9,344 bases of DNA from assembly GCA_947039985.1 (NCBI GenBank), contig CAMRAP010000055.1, forward strand, positions 1-9,344. Direction: 5' to 3'. Each line of letters starts with the position of its first letter. The stretch's first letter is position 1. Below are positions 6,359-9,344 of this stretch, one piece after another. The translations under genes were made by a program, and so were the position numbers. This stretch comes from an uncultured Odoribacter sp. (GTDB lineage Bacteria; Bacteroidota; Bacteroidia; Bacteroidales; Marinifilaceae). The notes below the pieces were generated by a model. The model was not told where the DNA came from. It saw nothing but the letters and a program-made list of their open reading frames with translations, and ran no database searches.

Positions 6359-9344
6359 TTAATTTTGCTGCATTTTCACCTGCTCTGCAGAGTCGCTTGT
6401 TTTGGGTGCAGATCGGGGAGCATTATGCATCGGATCTTGAGTAAATATTGCATTCACTTTATTTCCTATTTTCATCGCCAAGTCTTTTTCTCCTGCCTGA
6501 TGTGCCATGCTAAACAACATTTGAATAATTTCAAAACTACCTTTTTCTTTGTGTTGTAATCTATTTGAAAATTCTGGAGATAAAGAATGAATGTACTTTA
6601 ACATTTGATAGTTCTCATCAGCTACTTCAATTAATAATTGATTTGCTTTTTCTGTTTCTCCTAGCGCATAATATAACTGAATATAATACACTAAGCTTTC
6701 CTCGATTTTTATTTGCGACAAAGGTAACTCCTCCAAACTTTTATCCAAAACAGAGATAGCTTTTTCATTTTTGCCCTCCGATTTCAATTGTTCTGCCAAG
6801 CGTAAGAAATTTGTACGGTAACCCATGACTCCTACATGCCAATTATGAAAATGATCTATATAGACTGTTGTATCTTTTATATTTCCCCATTCGAACTTAT
6901 TCATTACATGATCATAAAGTATATCTGAATCTATTCGCCCATATCCTAAACCAGTAGCCTTTGTTTCAATAGGAACTAGGCGATAAGCTACACCCTCTAA
7001 TTGAAAATATTTTTCAAAACCTTTATAACTATCAGAGCCACCTCCCCCAAAGAAGTAGATAGGTCGCTCCCAATTGTTACGACTAATAATATCAAACATC
7101 ATCAGATCAGACTTTGACATTCCACTTCCTTTTAGATTAATATTGATCTCTTTCACAATTTTATCTGCATCCTCTGGCTTTACAACTCCTTGAGCGATTA
7201 CTTGAGCAGAATCTATCGGTATAAATAGATTCCTTGTTGGCATATGATCAATTAATCTTCCTGTAGTTTCACCTGGTATTTTCTTTGTATGTGGTATATC
7301 ACTAGCAACAAACTCTAGTGCATCTTTCATGTTCGCCTTAGAGAAACGTTCAAAAATATAAACATAATCTCTCTTTCCATCCCGATATTGATTATATGTG
7401 AATGAGAGAGGAACACCGTCAGATTCATAAGCCTTACGGGCTATCTGGTCAACATACCAACCGCCATTTAACAAACTTAAATTCACAACGCGAATATCTC
7501 GACGCACCCCTTCAACCTCTTGTGCATACCACAATGTAAATGTATCATTATCTCCATAAGTAAATAGAATAGCATTCGGTTCACATGAGTTCAGCGTATT
7601 CTTAGCATGTGCTATTGTTGCATATCGCCCTGCACGTGAATGATCATCCCAATTTTCAGCAAGCATATTAATGGGCACAACCAATAGACATATACCACCA
7701 ACTGCAATTGCAGAGCTTGTAGGATTGATTTTTTTGATGTGTTTATTCATAAACTCCCAAATAGCCAGCACCCCTAGGCCGATCCAAATAGAAAATGCAT
7801 AAAAAGATCCAGCATAAGCATAGTCACGTTCACGCGGCTCCATAGGCCCTTGATTCAAGAAAATAATAATAGCAATACCCGTCATCAAAAACAGCAATAT
7901 GACAGCAAAAAAATCTTTTTTACCCTGTGCTTTTTTACGATATTGATAGATCATTCCAAAAATACCAAGCAAAAAAGGGAGCATATAGTACTTATTTCTC
8001 GATTCCTCCGTTTTTAAATGATCAGGAAGTTCGGACAAATTACCCAATCGCATTTCATCCAAAAACTGAATACCTGTAATCCAATTCCCATTAAGCATGT
8101 CCCCACGATTCTGAACATCATTCTGCCTACCAGAGAAATTCCACATAAAATAACGCCAATACATATGACCGAGTTGATATTTGAAAAAATATTTCAAATT
8201 GTTCCCAAAGCTAGGAACAGTCACCGATTTTCCATCTATTGTGTATGTTGGACCATTGTTCTTTCCTGCCCACATAGAATATAACTGAGGATGATTATTC
8301 CGAGAACTATGCATTCTTGGAAAAAGACCACAAAAACGTTTGTCATATATAGGCTCATATTTATTGCCGATCTTTTCATAAACGTTGGTTTCCTTGTTTT
8401 GATAATACATCGGACTACCTTCTCCATTCTCAACCACTGGTGCATTGTAGTAATGTCCATATACTAAGGGCGAGTCCCCATATTGTTCACGATTGATATA
8501 AGATAGCAATGAAAACACATTATCTGGGGTGTTTTCATCGATAGGAGTATTGCTTAATGAACGAATAACAGTCATCGAATACGATGAATATCCAATCAAG
8601 ATAACCATAAAGCAAGTTAGTATTGTATTCCAAATAGGCATCTCCTTTCTTATCGTATAACGAATACCCCAAACTAAAATCCCTATAATTAGCAACACAT
8701 AAACCAGTACACCTGTGTTAAAAGGAAGTCCCATCTCATTGACAAACAAGAGTTCAAACAAACCAGCAATCTCAAGAAGTCCAGGGATTAACTTGAAATT
8801 AATCACGCCAAGGATGATTAATGAGACCAATGCTGTTTTTATCATGCCTATTTTTGTTGTCTTGTATTTCTTAAAATAATATACAAATACAATAGCAGGT
8901 ATAGCTAATAAATTAAGTAGATGCACCCCAATAGATAAACCGATAAGAAAAGCAATAAGCACTAGCCAACGATTAGAATAAGGTTCGTGAGCAACATTTT
9001 CCCATTTTAAAATGGCCCAAAAGACAACTGCAGTAAAGAGAGATGACATGGCATATACCTCCCCTTCCACAGCAGAGAACCAAAATGTATCGGAAAATGC
9101 ATACGCCAATGATCCAACAACAGAGGCTCCAATAATTGCTATGAGTTGACTCAAAGTCATTTGCTCCCCTTCTTTTAGCACGAGTTTACGTGCTAGATGT
9201 GCAATCGACCAAAAGAGAAACAAAACAGTAAAACTAGAACAAAGACCTGACATATAATTGATCATCAAGGCTTGAGTCTCAACAGAAGGAGCAAAAATAG
9301 CAAACAATCGAGAAATGATCATAAACAATGGAGCTCCTGGAGGG
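6359..9344 (-). CDS. DUF2723 multi-pass membrane protein, upstream paralogue (5' end beyond window)
   Basis: The frame is open to the right edge, where it already reads P-P-G-A-P-L-F-M, matching residues 57-64 of the downstream copy. The first ~56 codons are therefore outside the window, and the full protein should be about 1050 residues. The TTG at 9328 is an internal Leu codon, not a start. The acidic first loop lies in the missing part, so that catalytic feature cannot be checked. The visible part keeps the multi-helix membrane region, the large loop, NQGPMEPRERDYAYAGSFYA, ENWDDHSRAGR, GDNDTFTLWYAQEVEGVR, NNWERPIYF, TPR-like helices and a Pro-rich tail. By eye it is about 95% identical to the other copy over residues 62-216 but nearer two-thirds in the large loop around residues 345-401 (downstream-copy numbering). 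It differs by small indels and has Thr in place of Pro within GDNDTFPLWY. Both copies are intact, so this is a tandem duplication with both members maintained. The function is inferred as for the other copy; different acceptors or donors are possible. Confidence 0.88.
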   Translation of the reverse strand, partial: PPGAPLFMIISRLFAIFAPSVETQALMINYMSGLCSSFTVLFLFWSIAHLARKLVLKEGEQMTLSQLIAIIGASVVGSLAYAFSDTFWFSAVEGEVYAMSSLFTAVVFWAILKWENVAHEPYSNRWLVLIAFLIGLSIGVHLLNLLAIPAIVFVYYFKKYKTTKIGMIKTALVSLIILGVINFKLIPGLLEIAGLFELLFVNEMGLPFNTGVLVYVLLIIGILVWGIRYTIRKEMPIWNTILTCFMVILIGYSSYSMTVIRSLSNTPIDENTPDNVFSLLSYINREQYGDSPLVYGHYYNAPVVENGEGSPMYYQNKETNVYEKIGNKYEPIYDKRFCGLFPRMHSSRNNHPQLYSMWAGKNNGPTYTIDGKSVTVPSFGNNLKYFFKYQLGHMYWRYFMWNFSGRQNDVQNRGDMLNGNWITGIQFLDEMRLGNLSELPDHLKTEESRNKYYMLPFLLGIFGMIYQYRKKAQGKKDFFAVILLFLMTGIAIIIFLNQGPMEPRERDYAYAGSFYAFSIWIGLGVLAIWEFMNKHIKKINPTSSAIAVGGICLLVVPINMLAENWDDHSRAGRYATIAHAKNTLNSCEPNAILFTYGDNDTFTLWYAQEVEGVRRDIRVVNLSLLNGGWYVDQIARKAYESDGVPLSFTYNQYRDGKRDYVYIFERFSKANMKDALEFVASDIPHTKKIPGETTGRLIDHMPTRNLFIPIDSAQVIAQGVVKPEDADKIVKEININLKGSGMSKSDLMMFDIISRNNWERPIYFFGGGGSDSYKGFEKYFQLEGVAYRLVPIETKATGLGYGRIDSDILYDHVMNKFEWGNIKDTTVYIDHFHNWHVGVMGYRTNFLRLAEQLKSEGKNEKAISVLDKSLEELPLSQIKIEESLVYYIQLYYALGETEKANQLLIEVADENYQMLKYIHSLSPEFSNRLQHKEKGSFEIIQMLFSMAHQAGEKDLAMKIGNKVNAIFTQDPMHNAPRSAPKTSDSAEQVKMQQN
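7602..7651 (-). repeat. 50-base perfect identity block, partner of 4413-4462
   Basis: The second copy of the 50-base identity, lying in the upstream DUF2723 gene about 3.19 kb from its partner. The direct orientation makes the pair a possible substrate for recombination that would delete or fuse the two genes. Confidence 0.85.
8964..9007 (-). repeat. 44-base perfect identity block, partner of 5778-5821
   Basis: The second copy of the 44-base identity, in the upstream DUF2723 gene and in direct orientation to its partner, again about 3.19 kb away. Confidence 0.85.

Larger units (their letters stand above)
1..9344 (-). other. Probable single operon covering the window
   Basis: Five supported genes and one possible sixth point the same way, with gaps of 33, 21, 10, 11 and 7 bases. 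I looked in each gap for a stem-loop followed by a T-run on the minus strand and for the Bacteroidota promoter pattern (TTG, then TAnnTTTG), and found neither. The leaders before hldA and the EEP gene are A-rich, as is usual for translation starts in this phylum. The operon promoter should lie to the right of the window. An internal promoter inside the end of a coding region, especially ahead of prfB, is not excluded. Confidence 0.6.

Noticed and set aside
3310..6759. Plus-strand open frames at 3310-3678, 4738-4959, 6129-6329, 6311-6559 and 6565-6759
   Set aside because: Antisense to the DUF2723 genes. The resemblance between the frames at 3310 and 6565 simply mirrors the paralogy of the genes on the other strand.
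8018..8460. Open frames at 8018-8284 (plus) and 8236-8460 (minus, different frame)
   Set aside because: Both are embedded in the upstream DUF2723 coding region, which is clearly the real frame.
6359..9328. Upstream DUF2723 gene starting at 9328
   Set aside because: The codon there is TTG inside a frame that stays open to the edge and matches residues 57-62 of the paralogue.
1..9344. Insertion sequence, transposon, phage, CRISPR array, tRNA or rRNA
   Set aside because: No transposase or phage-like protein, terminal inverted repeats, short regularly spaced repeats or RNA-gene-like stretches were seen; coding density leaves no room for them.

Overview
The window looks like a stretch of chromosome from a member of the Bacteroidota, most likely the order Bacteroidales. 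The DNA is A/T-rich, the starts are preceded by A-rich leaders rather than Shine-Dalgarno sequences, and the large membrane proteins are of the DUF2723 type that is abundant in this phylum. The species cannot be fixed from the sequence alone.

Every gene I can support lies on the minus strand, so transcription runs from the high to the low coordinates. In that order: (1) a DUF2723 membrane protein whose first ~56 codons lie beyond the right edge (6359-9344); (2) a complete, closely related DUF2723 protein of 1050 residues (3173-6325); (3) prfB, peptide chain release factor 2, read through a programmed +1 frameshift (2038-3151); (4) hldA/rfaE1, the D-glycero-beta-D-manno-heptose-7-phosphate kinase (1071-2027); (5) an exported endonuclease/exonuclease/phosphatase (EEP) fold enzyme (31-1059); (6) the first seven codons of what may be another gene (1-23). 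The gaps are 33, 21, 10, 11 and 7 bases. None has room for an ordinary terminator plus promoter, so the set is most simply read as one operon. There is no non-coding stretch longer than 33 bases, and I see no RNA gene, mobile element or CRISPR array.

Two themes run through the cluster. One is the cell envelope: two predicted GT-C-type membrane glycosyltransferases, a kinase that makes the heptose precursor of lipopolysaccharide core, and an exported phosphoesterase-fold protein. The other is translation termination (prfB), whose own synthesis is autoregulated by the frameshift.

The points most worth attention are the canonical prfB frameshift site, in a phylum whose ribosomes largely ignore Shine-Dalgarno sequences at initiation, and the tandem DUF2723 pair, which is near-identical at its N-terminal membrane part, divergent in its extracytoplasmic parts, and carries short blocks of perfect DNA identity. 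I did not find a clearly unprecedented system; the tandem DUF2723 pair is the best candidate for unexplored biology.
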